The notes under the pieces were generated by a model. It had not been told where the DNA came from and did not search any database. It was given only the letters and a program-made list of their open reading frames with translations. A stretch of 64,000 nucleotides of DNA from Hypericum androsaemum (taxonomy: Eukaryota > Streptophyta > Magnoliopsida > Malpighiales > Hypericaceae). Shown piece by piece: positions 1-10,756 of the stretch; positions within the stretch are counted from its first letter, which is position 1; every line of letters begins with the position of its first letter. A program made the position numbers and the translations under genes. The stretch is taken from NCBI GenBank assembly GCA_963995505.1, contig OZ023192.1, positions 11,267,001 through 11,331,000 on the forward strand, given 5' to 3'.

Positions 1-1888
1 GCATAGTGTCAGAGTTTTGCAACCTCCAAAGATTCACAAGGTATTCAATAGTGCTTCCTATTGTTCATGTGATTTGGTGTTGCATCTTGGGAAATCTCTT
101 ACCTATGGAGGCCTGAAGCTATAAGGCGGGTAATAAGAGTTTAAAGGCATACGACTTGTTGTGGCCTCGTCCAAGATTAAATCCGAATTCTTAACAATCA
201 AAGAGGAAGATTCTATCCGAAGTCCCCGCCTTAAAGATAGAGATATTCACACTTTGTTCAAAGTGTGGTTGTAGTATACTTCTACTAATTTCTATTTACG
301 TTTATCTCAATATAGTTTTCAATACAATTATATTTGCTTATGCTAAATTGTAAAAAACTATTGGAAACGATCATAATCTACTGGAGTAGTTTCAATAGCT
401 GGTTTGGTCACATATTTCTTAGGAGATCAATTATCAGGTTGTGATCTTGTATTTGGAATCCTCTGCAGATCTAGAATGAGGTTTTGGAGCAGAACAGGAT
501 TGAAGGATGATCCTCTACATTATGAATACGGGGACCGTATGTGGTTGAAGGTCTGTCATTATTGAGCTTCCGCGACATTTGATCCTAAGTATTTCATATC
601 ATGTACGGTGAAGAAGTTGTAAAGCTAAGGAATATTTCTATGTAATAGGGGAATAGAGTGTTATTATTACTCAGCGATGTAATCGTGTATACTCTTTTCT
701 TTACCTTTTGTTTTTTCTCATCGAACTTTACGGTGGTAGAATTTTTGATGAGGTCATTGGATACAATTCTTGTACTACCGTGCGGGGATACTTGCAATTA
801 ATAAAGAAATTTACCTATTAAAAATTTAACCAATAAATATTATACTTAAAACCTAAACTTATACATTGTACTTCTCCGGAGGAACAAATGAAATGGAATT
901 AAAAGAAAAATAGCTAAGACAAGAATACTCCTGGATTCCAACACCACTGTGTCTATAGCTTTGTGGTGTTGTGGCAGTAGCCAGGTTGTACGTTTATTAT
1001 TTGCATGCCTGTGATGGAATGACAAAATTCAAACCGGAGAGAGAGACGTGCTGGTCTTGTCGTGGCTAAGAAAAAAGGGAATTTTGTATCTGTGTGCTAT
1101 GTTGTTGGAATTATTATAGCCCCAGATGGTATCGAACTATGAACATCATCCACAGTATTTTAATTTGTATAACATCATCCACAGTAATATAATTTGTTTG
1201 CAAAAAAACACAAGATATTGACAATTTGAGGAAGGTATATGATTCAATTTATGTCGGGTGTATTTATGGTATAAAAATTTTACCTTCAGAAAAAAATATA
1301 TAATTTGTTTTCTTGCATTCCCTCCTTTTAGCCTTCAATTTCGCATAAAGGTAATTTGTACAAGACCCTCTTGCCGTTCTCTTCCACTACTAGCATTCGG
1401 AAAGCTCTAAAATTTTCAAAAACACACAATGACCAATAAAATCTTACCACATAATGATATAAAATTAAATGAAAACAAATGAAAAATATGCAAATAACGG
1501 CCCAACGGACAAACAAATTAAGAAATAGATGAGTATATTTCATAAAGCTTAAAGATGACAGTGTTGACTACTATGATGTACTCAACATTACGTGAAACAT
1601 TTATTTGTGTTTCAACTTGAGAATAGATTGAGTGGGGATTAAAGAAAAGTTGTCCACAGGTGGGGACTTAAATATAGACCATTAGATTTGATTTTAAAAC
1701 AGTTTCTGCAAATCCAAGGGTCATTAATCTATCAAGGGTACTTTTGACCTTTTACCCATCTCATACCAACTAGGATTTCCACCCCATCCATTTTAACCTT
1801 TTTAAACACAACCCACAATCTCCCACGTCTCTTCCTCTTCCTCTTCTTTTCTTTCTCTCTCTCTCACATCCAATCTCCCCCAAATCCG
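1..1888. other. Intergenic DNA; leader of the GeBP-like fragment at its right end
   Basis: No reading frame here looks like a gene. The first 130 bases stay open on the plus strand to a stop near 131 and could be the tail of a degraded coding sequence, but I do not recognise it. Positions 1820-1870 form a pyrimidine-rich (TCTTCC/CTCT) stretch typical of a plant 5' leader and lie just before the ATG at 1889. Confidence 0.5.
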
Positions 1889-2161
1889 ATGGCGTCTCAG
1901 CAACACGATGCCGTCTTCGATCTCGACGATGACGACCGATCGTCCCAGTCCCATGACGACCTCGAGGCTGATCCCGAGATTATGGACGACGACGATGATG
2001 AAGAAGATCTCCGCCCCACCTCCTATGACGCGGTCGTCCTCCCCTCCCCGCCGCAGCTCAACCGAAAGCCCCTCTTGCTAGACGAGATGCGGCGGCTGTT
2101 CCAGTGGCTGTGGACCGACGAGGATGAGATCGAGCTCCTCCAGGATTTCCTCGAGTACTAG
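1889..2161 (+). pseudogene. Truncated GeBP/GPL-like (DUF573) transcription factor fragment
   Basis: The 90-codon frame starts in a good context after a CT-rich leader. Residues 1-50 are very acidic (long D/E runs), as in the N-termini of the GLABROUS1-enhancer binding protein family. Residues 70-90 contain FQWLWTDEDEIELLQDFLEY, which matches the start of the family's DNA-binding domain (a W-[ST]-E/D-DE-I-LL-F pattern). The frame then hits TAG, so nearly the whole DNA-binding domain and the C-terminal region are missing. GC-rich codon use contrasts with the AT-rich flank and suggests a real gene start. The sequence after the stop is a 22-bp tandem array, not the rest of the gene. It could be a pseudogene, or a short expressed acidic peptide without DNA binding. 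The family match is by eye; loss of function is inferred. Confidence 0.7.
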
Positions 2162-3097
2162 GCTTGGTTTTAGTCTGTATGATATTAGTTTTAGTCGCTA
2201 ATGATATTGGTTTGAGTATGTATTAATATTAATTTTTAGATGTAATGATATTGGTTTGAGTACATATTGATATTGTTTTTGGTCTATACTGATATTGGTT
2301 TTACTCTGTACTGTTATTGGTTTCAATTGCTAATAATATTGATTTGAGTATATATTGATATTGGTTTGAGTACGTATTGATATTAGTTTTAGTCTGTACT
2401 GATATTGATTTTCATATGTAGTGATATTGGTTTTCATATGTAATGATATTGGTTTGAGTCTGTATTGATATTAGTTTTAGTATCTTAGTTTTAGTCTGCA
2501 TCGATATTGGTTTCCGAAGTATCGATATTGGTTTCCGAATGTATTGATATTGATTTTCAAATGTAGTGATATTGATTTTTAAACGTAGTGATATTGGTTT
2601 CCGAAGGTAATGATATTGGTTTGTGAACGTAGTAATATTGGTTTCAGTCGCTAATGATATTGGTTTCTGAAGGTAGCGATTTTTGTTTGCGAACGTAGTA
2701 ATATTGGTTTCAGTCGCTAATGATATTGGTTTGAGTATGTATTAATATTAGTTTTCAGATGTAATGATATTAGTTTGAGTATGTATTAATATTAATTTTG
2801 AGATGTAATGATATTGGTTTGATTATATATTGATATTGGTTTTAGTCTGTACTGATATTAGTTTCAGTCGCTAATAATATTGGTTATATTAGTTTATTCT
2901 GTACTGATATTGGTTTTCAGATGTCATGATATTAGTTTTCAGATGTAATGATATTGGTTTGAGTTTGTATTGATATTGGTTTCCAAATGTAGTGATATTG
3001 ATTTTCGAAGGTAGTGATGTTGGTCTCCGAACATAGTGATATTGGTCTCCGAACCTAGTGATATTGGTTTTTGAACGTAGTAATATTAGTTTTCTAT
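2162..3097. repeat. AT-rich minisatellite, ~22-bp unit, roughly 40 degenerate copies
   Basis: Successive units can be read with a period of about 22 bp and a consensus near GATATTGGTTTNAGTNTGTANT. Copies differ mainly in the NAG/TCG/CCGAA middle part and in single transitions. The array starts within about 15 bp of the GeBP-like stop codon and ends near 3097 at unrelated AT-rich DNA. The period is not a multiple of three and no long frame crosses it. Confidence 0.9.
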
Positions 3098-3490
3098 TGA
3101 GATTTCGTTCTTTGGTTCTTTGAATTTAGTTATTTAAAAAAATACCTAGAGGCTGATAGGATTTTTTGAAGTTGACAATAATTTAAAGAGAGAGAGTGTG
3201 TCCTTCTTTCACCAGAATATGAAGCGTCCCTTTCTCTTTCCATAAAAAAAATGTGCGAGCTAATTTTTAAAATTTTTTTTTGTTTCTGTTAGTTTTCTAA
3301 TATTACCCCTTATTACTTTAATAATATCTAACTTGCCACTAAAACCTCTTTAATCCCCATTTTTGGGGACTATGCCTCTCCCACCAAATCCCAAACCCTT
3401 AACGGATGACTAGCTGTTACATGCGGTTAGAAATAATTTTTGATTAGGGAAAAATATTTGAAAATTTATAAATTTTGACATAAAGTATTA
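3098..3490. other. Intergenic AT-rich DNA
   Basis: Short A/T runs and a GA repeat near 3187-3200. No gene or clear repeat seen. Confidence 0.5.
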
Positions 3491-3497
3491 GAAAATT

Positions 3498-4250
3498 CAG
3501 TCATTAGTAAATCAATCCCAAAATTTTGAGAAATCGAAATATTTAATACATCAAATTTTTATCTTAAATTGTCATTTAAAATTATCAGAATACACCTCCG
3601 TCACTTTACCTCTACCCACCTCCATCAATACAACCACACCCATTTATCCCGAAAAATCCTCCAAGTTCACCTAAACATATTCCACTGGAAAACCAAAATC
3701 AACACAAATTTCTCACCCAAAAAATAAAATCAATTGTCCTTAAAAATTAAGAAAAAAAACCAGGAAAAATTCTCTATTCCCACAAATAAAAGCCACTCTT
3801 CCCCTTTTCCCTACTCAAATTCCCTTTAGAAACTCAAAATCCAAAAAAAGATTTACCAAAATTCTGAGACTTCACCCACCATACCAATTTAATTGTACGA
3901 GGTATAAGGAAAAAACAGAGAAAAATAACCCTCCAATTCATCAAGTAAGGACTCTTCCATGACATGCTACCAAATACCAGACCGAGACATGCAATGCAAA
4001 TGTTACACATAAGGGTTAATTGATTGAGATTAAGGTTTATAGAGAAAAGTGTAGAAAGGGTGCGGAAGTCGAGACATGCAATGCAAGTGAGATTGTTTTG
4101 ATGGAGGTCGGTAAAGAATTAAAGCGAGGGATGGGTATTTTGATAATTTTATGTGATATTTGAGATAAAAATTGATCTAACTAATTAATGGGTTCGATTT
4201 TTTAATAGTCATGAACTAATTTTTTTTTGTGGGACTAATGAATGTACTTT
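3498..4250. mobile_element. Diverged terminal-inverted-repeat element, non-autonomous
   Basis: The stretch about 3498-3633 is the diverged reverse complement of about 4100-4250. Matching landmarks are TTTTTATCT...AAAATTATCA on the left and TGATAATTTT...AGATAAAAA on the right, followed by a shared CCTCCATC core. The interior holds no coding frame but repeats GAGACATGCAATGCAA at about 3984 and 4072. The outer ends are too decayed to define a target duplication, so the superfamily is unknown; long inverted repeats suggest a MULE or a large MITE. Confidence 0.5.
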
Positions 4251-6173
4251 CTAGTTCATTATTTCTCACTTTGAGAACTTCTGAGTATTCTCTCCGATTA
4301 TTTATGGTTACTAAGTTTTAGAGGGAGTTATATCCAACTTGAATTAATTGTAATCTTAATTTTTTTTATATTTAAAAGGGTTTCAAAAACCTATGATATT
4401 AATTTTTCCTCCTTGGTAATGTTGTTCACCATCTAGGAATTTGTCTGTTCCTTGGTATTTTACTAGGCGTGTTACCATTTTCGCTAAACTCTCGGTGGTA
4501 GTCGTATAATGGGATACCCCGAAAATTATATGTTATGTTTGAAAGTCTTAAGTGATTTGATTGGTACTATCCACATTAACAAGGTGTACCTTCTTTTCTG
4601 GCACACATTCTGAGAGAACTCCAAAATTAAACGCGTTTGGCCGGGAGTAGGATCAAGATGGGTTACCTCTTGGGAAGTATTTTTCGGAATGCGTGAGTGA
4701 GAACAAAACACGCTGAAAAAAATTCGTGTTAGTTTGTGAAAACATTCGGTCAAATCATGGGGCGTTACATATAAACTAATACAGATCTACTTAATATATG
4801 GTGTATCGGTAGAAAAATATATTACCGATAAAAAAATACAGAATTCAGAATTCAATAAGCAGTAAAAACAAACTGCACCTATATATAGATAGCTAAAGGC
4901 AGGTGGATAACAATGAGTCTCATTGTTTTAATTAGTAAGAGATTTTGGTTTAATTAAAAAGAATAATTTTCAAGTCGTTGAAATGTAAAATACATTATTG
5001 AAAAGATCGTACCGTAAAAAGAGCTCACCGTGCTCAACTTTAAAATAGAGATTTCACAACAAAAAGAGACACAGGTAAATACAAACACAAACGTGTACCA
5101 ACAGTTAAACCGATGCACCAGAAGCAGCTAGCTTGGAATTCCTGTTTGGAAAAGATGGCACGATCAAGTAAAATCCAATTGGGTGTCCCCAAAAGTAGAA
5201 AACAACGATGAAGAATAAAACACACAACGCCTATAGTGTCAGATCATGTGACCTAAGGCCACTAGCAAGAGATTATGGAGAAATGGGAGACAAAGTGGAA
5301 CCGAACCAGAGGCCCGTGAACGTCTCTGCAAAAGCGATTTTGGCTTCACTTATTGGATATATACATGCAATTGACTAATTCCAATCGCTGAAATTGCTAT
5401 GGCTATGACAACAATTTGCCCACTTCTAAATATGTCCATTATATTTTGTTGGAAAATTATCTAGAATTCGGTTACTGCTCGGCCAACTAATGGTAATTAG
5501 TGGCAAAGTTTTCGCTGCGGAGGTTTATAACGCATGCAGATTGAACTAAAGACATTTGGATAAAATAATACAATCTCTTAAAAGTTGTTTAGCGTGTTTG
5601 GCATAAAAGAGTGCATTATATTAAGACACTTGAGATTTATGTGGAAACTCTTAAGATGGGAAAAACCATAGGAGAAGAGTTTGTGAGTCGAATCAGTACA
5701 AGGTACAACGACTTTAAAAATAAATTTTAAACTTTACAACTCTCAACTACACACAAATAAGACCAACAACAAATGTCAACATATATAGGAGAAACTATCA
5801 GTAACATAATTTGGTTCAAATTGCCAACATCACACATTCTTTCCCATGTATAAATTAATTATGAGACTTTAACCGTGACACATGGCCCCAAACGTACCAA
5901 TTTCTTCCTAGGTCCAATCTAGGAGGTGCACCTTTTCACAATTGTGCGATCAATTCAATTATGTTTTTTTTTTAAGAATTCAATAATGTTGGGATTTGCT
6001 ACTTTGTCCTAGAATATTGGTGTCTTTGTATTCCTTGGCTGATCCCAAGTGTCATTATCGGTTAAATAGAATGCCTAGTATATTTAAATGCAAGAGGACA
6101 ATGATCGATCAGATCCCACTTTGGTTGAAGTTTATCCTATTTGAGGTAACAAGTTGTCAATTTTTTATAAGTA
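4251..6173. other. Intergenic DNA
   Basis: No supported gene. The short frames on either strand have no recognisable domain and no exon-like composition. Confidence 0.5.
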
Positions 6174-6182
6174 AAAATTTTA

Positions 6183-6477
6183 GGGATAAGTTTATTTTAG
6201 TACCCTGTAGTTTCACCCCTTTTGCTTAGAGTACCATGTGGTTCTAAATTGGTATTTTAGTACCCTGTATTGACCATCAATTATTCGGGCAGGTCCAGGA
6301 TAGCTGCCCTTCCAAACCCACCCGAAACGACGTCGTTTTGAGACAACGTAGAAGACACGTGGCAAAAGACTTTCTTAAGTTAAAGCTGACATGGACCGTG
6401 ATAAATTACATATTCAGTCCCTAATCACCAATCTTCCTCCATCTCTGTCCACTCCTCCTCCTCCTCTTCTTCTTCTT
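6183..6477 (+). repeat. Left terminal inverted repeat of the Pack-MULE
   Basis: It matches the reverse complement of 7323-7616 over its whole length, at roughly 85-90% by eye. It ends in a GAGGAGGAGGAGAAGAAG-type purine/pyrimidine repeat on both arms. Confidence 0.9.
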
Positions 6478-6609
6478 CTAATCACCAATCTTCCTCCAAA
6501 TTCAGTTGGCAAGAAACCATCCTCGCCATCACCCCCATACCTTTTGCACTTCTTCATAGCCCCATTCCTACTCCTCCCCCCCCCCCCCCCCCGCAACACA
6601 CACACACAC

Positions 6610-7090
6610 ACACACAAACCACCATCACCACCATCAAACCCTAATCCAGAACCCGCAAACCCTAACCCCACCCTCGCCGCCCCCAAACCTGGCCGCTCAC
6701 CATCCCCATCATCAGCATCATCAATATTCTCTTCCTTGGCATTCTCATTTATTTCTTTATCCGGCATCACCATCCCTGCATCAAAAAAATAGCTACCCAC
6801 AAACAGCTATTTTTCAATTAAGAGCAGAGTTAGGGAAACTTACTTGTGGAGACGAAATTGATGTGCTTAGTGTAGTCGACCTTGCGGCCAGAATCCTTGT
6901 CCTTCCTCCGTTTGTGGGAGCCACCATCTTCGGAGTCACAGTCATCAGCGAAGACACAGTAGAGGACATCGTCCTTGGTCTGGTGGCGCTTCTCCTTGCG
7001 GCTCCGGTAGTAGAACTCACCGTCTGCCTATTTCCCTCCCTCGAAGTCGTTCTCCATCCCAAACCTCTCCATCTCCTGATCATCGACCAT
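6610..7090 (-). pseudogene. NTR1: Captured 5' fragment of an NTR1/STIPL1 (TFIP11-like) splicing factor gene
   Basis: On the minus strand an ATG at 7090 opens an exon (7090-6844) with MERFGMENDFEGG, then [14 protein letters not shown] and later [14 protein letters not shown] donor GTAAGT follows at 6843-6838. After a 68-bp intron ending TGCAG, exon 2 starts at 6775 with VMPDKEINENAKEEN and a GLGFAGSGLGF glycine-rich tract. This is the N-terminal order of plant homologues of the TFIP11/Ntr1 spliceosome-disassembly factor (NTR1, also called STIPL1). The glycine-patch and later domains are absent. An in-frame TAG replaces a codon about 19 residues from the start, and exon 2 runs out into a GT/G-rich repeat near 6600. 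It is a transposon-borne fragment without likely protein function; antisense or small-RNA effects on the parent gene are only inference. Confidence 0.82.
6776..6843 (-). other. Retained intron inside the captured gene fragment
   Basis: The donor is GTAAGT (6843-6838) and the acceptor is TTTTTTTGATGCAG (ending at 6776). Joining the flanking exons restores one reading frame apart from the single stop noted upstream. The intact intron shows DNA-level capture. Confidence 0.8.
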
Positions 7091-7322
7091 CTCTCTCCCT
7101 AGGGTTTTGAAACCGCCCCCGAAATCCACGCCCAGAGAAATGACAACTGTATGATTAATTCATTTCGAAGTAGGCGATACGTGTTTGTGACCTCCACAGT
7201 GGCTGAGGGCCGGTGACATCGTAGGGAATTTAGAAATTGAAATTGAGAAAGAGGAATTGGGAATTCACTTTAGGAAGCAATAAGTTGGGGGGCCCTATTT
7301 TCCAGAAGAATTGAAAGGACCC

Positions 7323-7616
7323 GAAGAAGAAGAAGAGGAGGAGGAGTGCACAGAGATGGAGGAAGCTTGGTGACTAGAGACTGAATAGGTAATTTATCAC
7401 GGTCCACATCAGCTTTAACTTAAGAAAGCCTTTCGCCACATGTCTTTCACGTTATCTCAAAATGACGTCATTTCAGGTAGGTTTGGAAGGACAGCTGCCC
7501 TGGACCTGCCTGAAAAATTGGTGGTCAATCATAGGGTATTAAAATACTAATTTAGAATCACATGGTACTCTAGAAAAAATGGGTAAAACTAGAGGGCACT
7601 AAAATAAACTTATCCC
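7323..7616 (-). repeat. Right terminal inverted repeat of the Pack-MULE
   Basis: This is the inverted partner of 6183-6477. It ends at CTTATCCC just before the AAAATTTTA duplication. Confidence 0.9.
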
Positions 7617-7625
7617 AAAATTTTA

Positions 7626-8473
7626 TATATATCCAATAAATTACATTGTTGTGTAACCTATGGATCTACTTAAAAACGCCTATCACTAGTCTAAGAACTA
7701 GAACGCCGATATAAAGTCGTATGATTAATCTCTCTAATCTCCTTAACTGCTTATTAAGTAGTCTAGCACCCAATAGTAATACAATGTTCATGTTTAAAAG
7801 TTTTTTTTTTAGAAAAGTGACTCAAGCTCATGCATTAGATAGAAAGTTATAGGACAGACACACACACAAAAAATACATAGGAAAATCAAATGAACAACTA
7901 GGGATGGAAGCAAAGATAAAGGATCCACAAACTAGAAAGTAACAGTAACAGCAACAGCAACAGCAACGATAGTCCATGTGGTCGTACAATTAACTATAAG
8001 AGCTCATATTAGCAATCGGACGTGCAACCTGATAACAAAAATGTTAGCTGAGATAAGTTGAACCACACACGAGGTATGGCTCAACAATGGCCTCCTTAAC
8101 AGAGTCAATCGTGATCGGACGGTTTATGTTCATATTTAAAAGTTGACGGTTTATGTTTCTATAGATTTAATAAACATCACCCGAATTTTTTTCCGACATG
8201 GAATTAGCGTCCTTATGACTGTTGAAAATACTTGGTGCGAGGAAGAAAATGTTTGACGAAAAATGCTTAGCATGACAGAAGTTATAAAATCAACCCCAAT
8301 TATAAACTCATGTTAGAAAAATACATAGAAAATTTGACAGTAAATATACGTCGCTTTACATTTTAAACATCAGCATATTTTTGTTAGAAAATCAACCCCA
8401 ATTATAACATACATTGATATCTACAGAAAACTTTGACCTTCACGCATCAAAGCAACCCATAAATATGGACTGT
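7626..8473. other. Intergenic DNA with short repeats
   Basis: It contains a short (AACAGC/AACAGT) run near 7940-7965. A 20-bp direct repeat, AAATCAACCCCAATTATAA, occurs near 8287 and again near 8391. No gene seen. Confidence 0.5.
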
Positions 8474-8481
8474 GTCCGGTA

Positions 8482-8829
8482 TAGGGGTGAGCATAGTGAC
8501 CGAACCGGACCGAACCAGAAAAAACTGGACCGAACCGGAACCAAATTGTTAGGAATATCGCAAACTGGACCGGACCGAATTCTACTCCAGTTCGAACTGG
8601 AACCGAACCAGATATTTTAGTTCGGTCTAAAACCGGACCGGACCGGAAAAAATACACAAAGAATGAGTTCCAGACCGGTCGAAACCCGTACCAGACCGGA
8701 CCGAAAAACCAAATTTCTTATATAATGTGAACCGGACCGGACCGTTTTTCTTTTTGGTCCGGTCTGGTTCGGTTTTTTCGGTCCAATTTGGTTTAGTTTG
8801 ATAGTTTCCGGTCCATTTGCTCACCCCTA
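8482..8829. mobile_element. hAT-type MITE, 348 bp, with perfect 8-bp target duplication
   Basis: The ends are TAGGGGTGAGCA and TGCTCACCCCTA. GTCCGGTA is duplicated on both sides (8474-8481, 8830-8837), and an 8-bp duplication is characteristic of hAT elements. The interior consists of degenerate CCGAACCGGACC words on the left and their reverse complements on the right, so the whole element could fold into a long hairpin. It has no coding capacity. The same terminal sequence bounds the element at 37641-38412. Confidence 0.93.
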
Positions 8830-8837
8830 GTCCGGTA

Positions 8838-9697
8838 TGTGGCTGCACCACCAAGGGTAAAAATCCTAATCCATAGTTTTCTGGAAATTACCAAACTACC
8901 CATGTCCTTTAAGCAATAGCCCCTTACAAAAATTCCACCTAGATGAGCAACTCAGTTTGGATATCAATTTTTTAGGGGAGTAGAAGTGAAAATATGAATG
9001 TTTGAACATTATAATAAATATGAATGTCTGAATACATGCAATATACGTGGTTCAGTTAAAAAGTCTATATTTACGGGTCTGATTTGATCATCACTATAAT
9101 ATTTGGAGATACAAAAGTTCATAGTTCATAGGCAAGACTAGGAATTCAACCTAAATCCGCATGTGCTGCTTTACTCATTGCCAAAACCAGACTAAACTAA
9201 CAAACTCTTATTCCTATTTATAGGAATTAGGAAGCAATGTAGCATGCAATAGAGTTCTAATTCAATTAAGAATTTGTGACAAATCTTAACATACTCAATG
9301 TCACATTGACACCTCGTACTGAATAAATCTATTATTGTAATTTAATGACGATTCCATTAATGTAAAATAAACATGCATCGACTTGTTGGCCCACTTTCCA
9401 ATAATTCTATTTTCACTTCATTCCAAAGCTTTGGGGTCCTCTAAACATCGTAATGCATCAAGTGCAATAAACAGATTGTCAGTATCCCCATGGAAAAAAA
9501 ATCTTGTGAGTTGTGATAGGTCCCTTCTGAAATTTTGTCCCCATCCTCTATTCCTGATTCCTATTGGAACAAGAGCGTGGTTGCTTTTATTAAAAAAAAT
9601 AATCAAATCCCATTCTCCTATAAAAGAAGCACGAAGCTTCATAGGCAAATGGCAACCTAAATACTGGCAGATTAAACACTAACACAGAGAAAAAGAG
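8838..9697. other. Upstream region of the bHLH-like gene
   Basis: No gene is supported. It would contain the promoter and 5' leader of the gene starting at 9698. A purine-rich leader, AACACAGAGAAAAAGAG, precedes that ATG directly. No clear TATA box could be tied to a start site. Confidence 0.4.
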
Positions 9698-10756
9698 ATG
9701 GGTCATAGGCTACATAGTAAAATGGCGTTTCGCCGAAAGCTTCGCATTCTGAGGTCCCTTGCAAGCTCGAAACCTGTAAGACGCACTAAACTTAAACTAG
9801 TTTTAGCTACACGACTTCCATACGAGTGTAACATCTTTTGAAGTAATAAAAATCATTTACTTACCCAAAAAATAGGTCTCCTCAAGTACTTTCATTTTGT
9901 GAGTCTCAATGAACTAATGTTTTCATGCAGGTGAAGAAGAAGTCTACCATAATGGATGCTCTTGTATACATCAATGGACTGAAACTTCAATTGGATGCCT
10001 TAAAGAAGGAGCTCTCCTACTTAACCGAAATCAGAAGACAATGCTTCGCCTTGTTGATGAAGAAGAAAATAACCCAATTGCCATGGAAGGTATATATCTC
10101 TTAATTATTATTTGATGGAATCCACCGATCTATAAATGCCAAGATTATTCTAATGCCTAACAGAAGATTAGTTACCACGGATGTCTTTTACCCTATTTGC
10201 GATTACCACATGGTATATACGTGTAACTAACCTTTATTTTATTTAATCACGCCATTAAATGAATGTGAAGTTGTTAAATAAGCTATGCTTTTGAAATATG
10301 GTATGCTATAAATTACGGGCCTTGTACACACTGCCCGTCATAATAGGGAAGCTGGTAATGTTTGAAGTCCTTACTTTAAACGCAAGGAGAAGAATGCCGA
10401 AAGCTTGGATAGTCACTAAAACGAAGTCATACCTAATTGTGTAGGAGAAAGTAAAGGTGGACAAGGCCGGGAATGGATATAAAGTAAGGGTGATGTGCGA
10501 GAAAGGAGAAGATCATAAGCTAGTTAAGATCTTGGAAGCGTTTGAAGAAATGGGTCTTGTTGTTTTGCAAGCTAAAGTTTCATGCAACTTCTACTTCAAC
10601 ATGGAAGCCATTATTGAAGCTCAAGAGCCAGGAGACGAGCAAAAGCCACCACCACCCTCTCACGTGGATGCTGAGATTATCGCCCGAGCCATACTTGAGG
10701 CCATTGAAGCACCATGTGTAGGGAAAGAGAAATACCAAGTAGGAGAAGTTCCTTAA
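9698..10756 (+). CDS. Atypical bHLH protein (no basic region) with C-terminal ACT-like domain
   Basis: Three exons, 9698-9775, 9931-10089 and 10445-10756, all join in phase 0 with GT-AG introns and encode 182 residues. Residues 10-65 form a helix-loop-helix: FRRKLRILRSLASSKPVKKK, then a second helix with IMDALVYINGLKLQLDALKK that runs into a leucine-rich coiled coil. The usual H-E-R basic residues before helix 1 are missing, so direct E-box binding is unlikely. Residues 84-130 (YKVRVMCEKGEDHKLVKILE, then a beta-rich NFYFNME stretch) resemble the ACT-like dimerisation domain of plant bHLH proteins. The small plant family typified by At2g40435 and At3g56220 has this layout. Such proteins probably work by dimerising with other bHLH factors in the nucleus; the partner cannot be deduced. 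Intron 2 carries a plastid rRNA fragment. A possible AATAAA lies near 10855. Confidence 0.85.
10297..10435 (+). pseudogene. Nuclear plastid-DNA fragment: 3' part of chloroplast 16S rRNA
   Basis: The core CGGGCCTTGTACACACTGCC starts near 10317 and is the universally conserved region before helix 44. After it come GGGA-GCTGG, GAAGTC.TTAC, CGCAAGGAG, ATGCCGAA and GAAGTC, in the order and spacing of plastid 16S rRNA. Most differences from the plastid sequence are C-to-T or G-to-A, the pattern expected when a nuclear plastid insertion decays by deamination. GGGAGCTGG and CGCAAGGAG favour plastid over mitochondrial rRNA. It lies wholly inside intron 2 of the bHLH-like gene, ending about 10 bp before the acceptor at 10443-10444. 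It is too short and mutated to act as rRNA. Confidence 0.9.

Larger units (their letters stand above)
6183..7616. mobile_element. Pack-MULE with ~290-bp terminal inverted repeats and 9-bp target duplication
   Basis: The element begins and ends with GGGATAAGTTTATTTTAGT and its reverse complement. It is flanked by a perfect 9-bp direct duplication, AAAATTTTA (6174-6182 and 7617-7625). Inverted repeats of about 290 bp with a 9-bp duplication are the hallmark of Mutator-like elements. There is no transposase frame. The interior holds the first two exons of a host splicing-factor gene on the minus strand, including their intron, so the cargo came from genomic DNA rather than a retrocopy. The rest of the interior (about 7091-7322) may be the captured gene's 5' region. 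Confidence 0.92.

Noticed and set aside
2162..3097. Centromeric-type satellite
   Set aside because: The unit is only 22 bp and the array under 1 kb, so a minisatellite is the simpler description.
6391..7102. Plus-strand frames at 6391-6792 and 6863-7102
   Set aside because: They are antisense to the captured NTR1 exons and composed of low-complexity Pro/Ser or Leu/Val translations.
10297..10435. Mitochondrial or nuclear small-subunit rRNA as the source of the intron fragment
   Set aside because: All share the TTGTACACAC core, but the following GGGAGCTGG, CGCAAGGAG and ATGCCGAA order matches plastid 16S.
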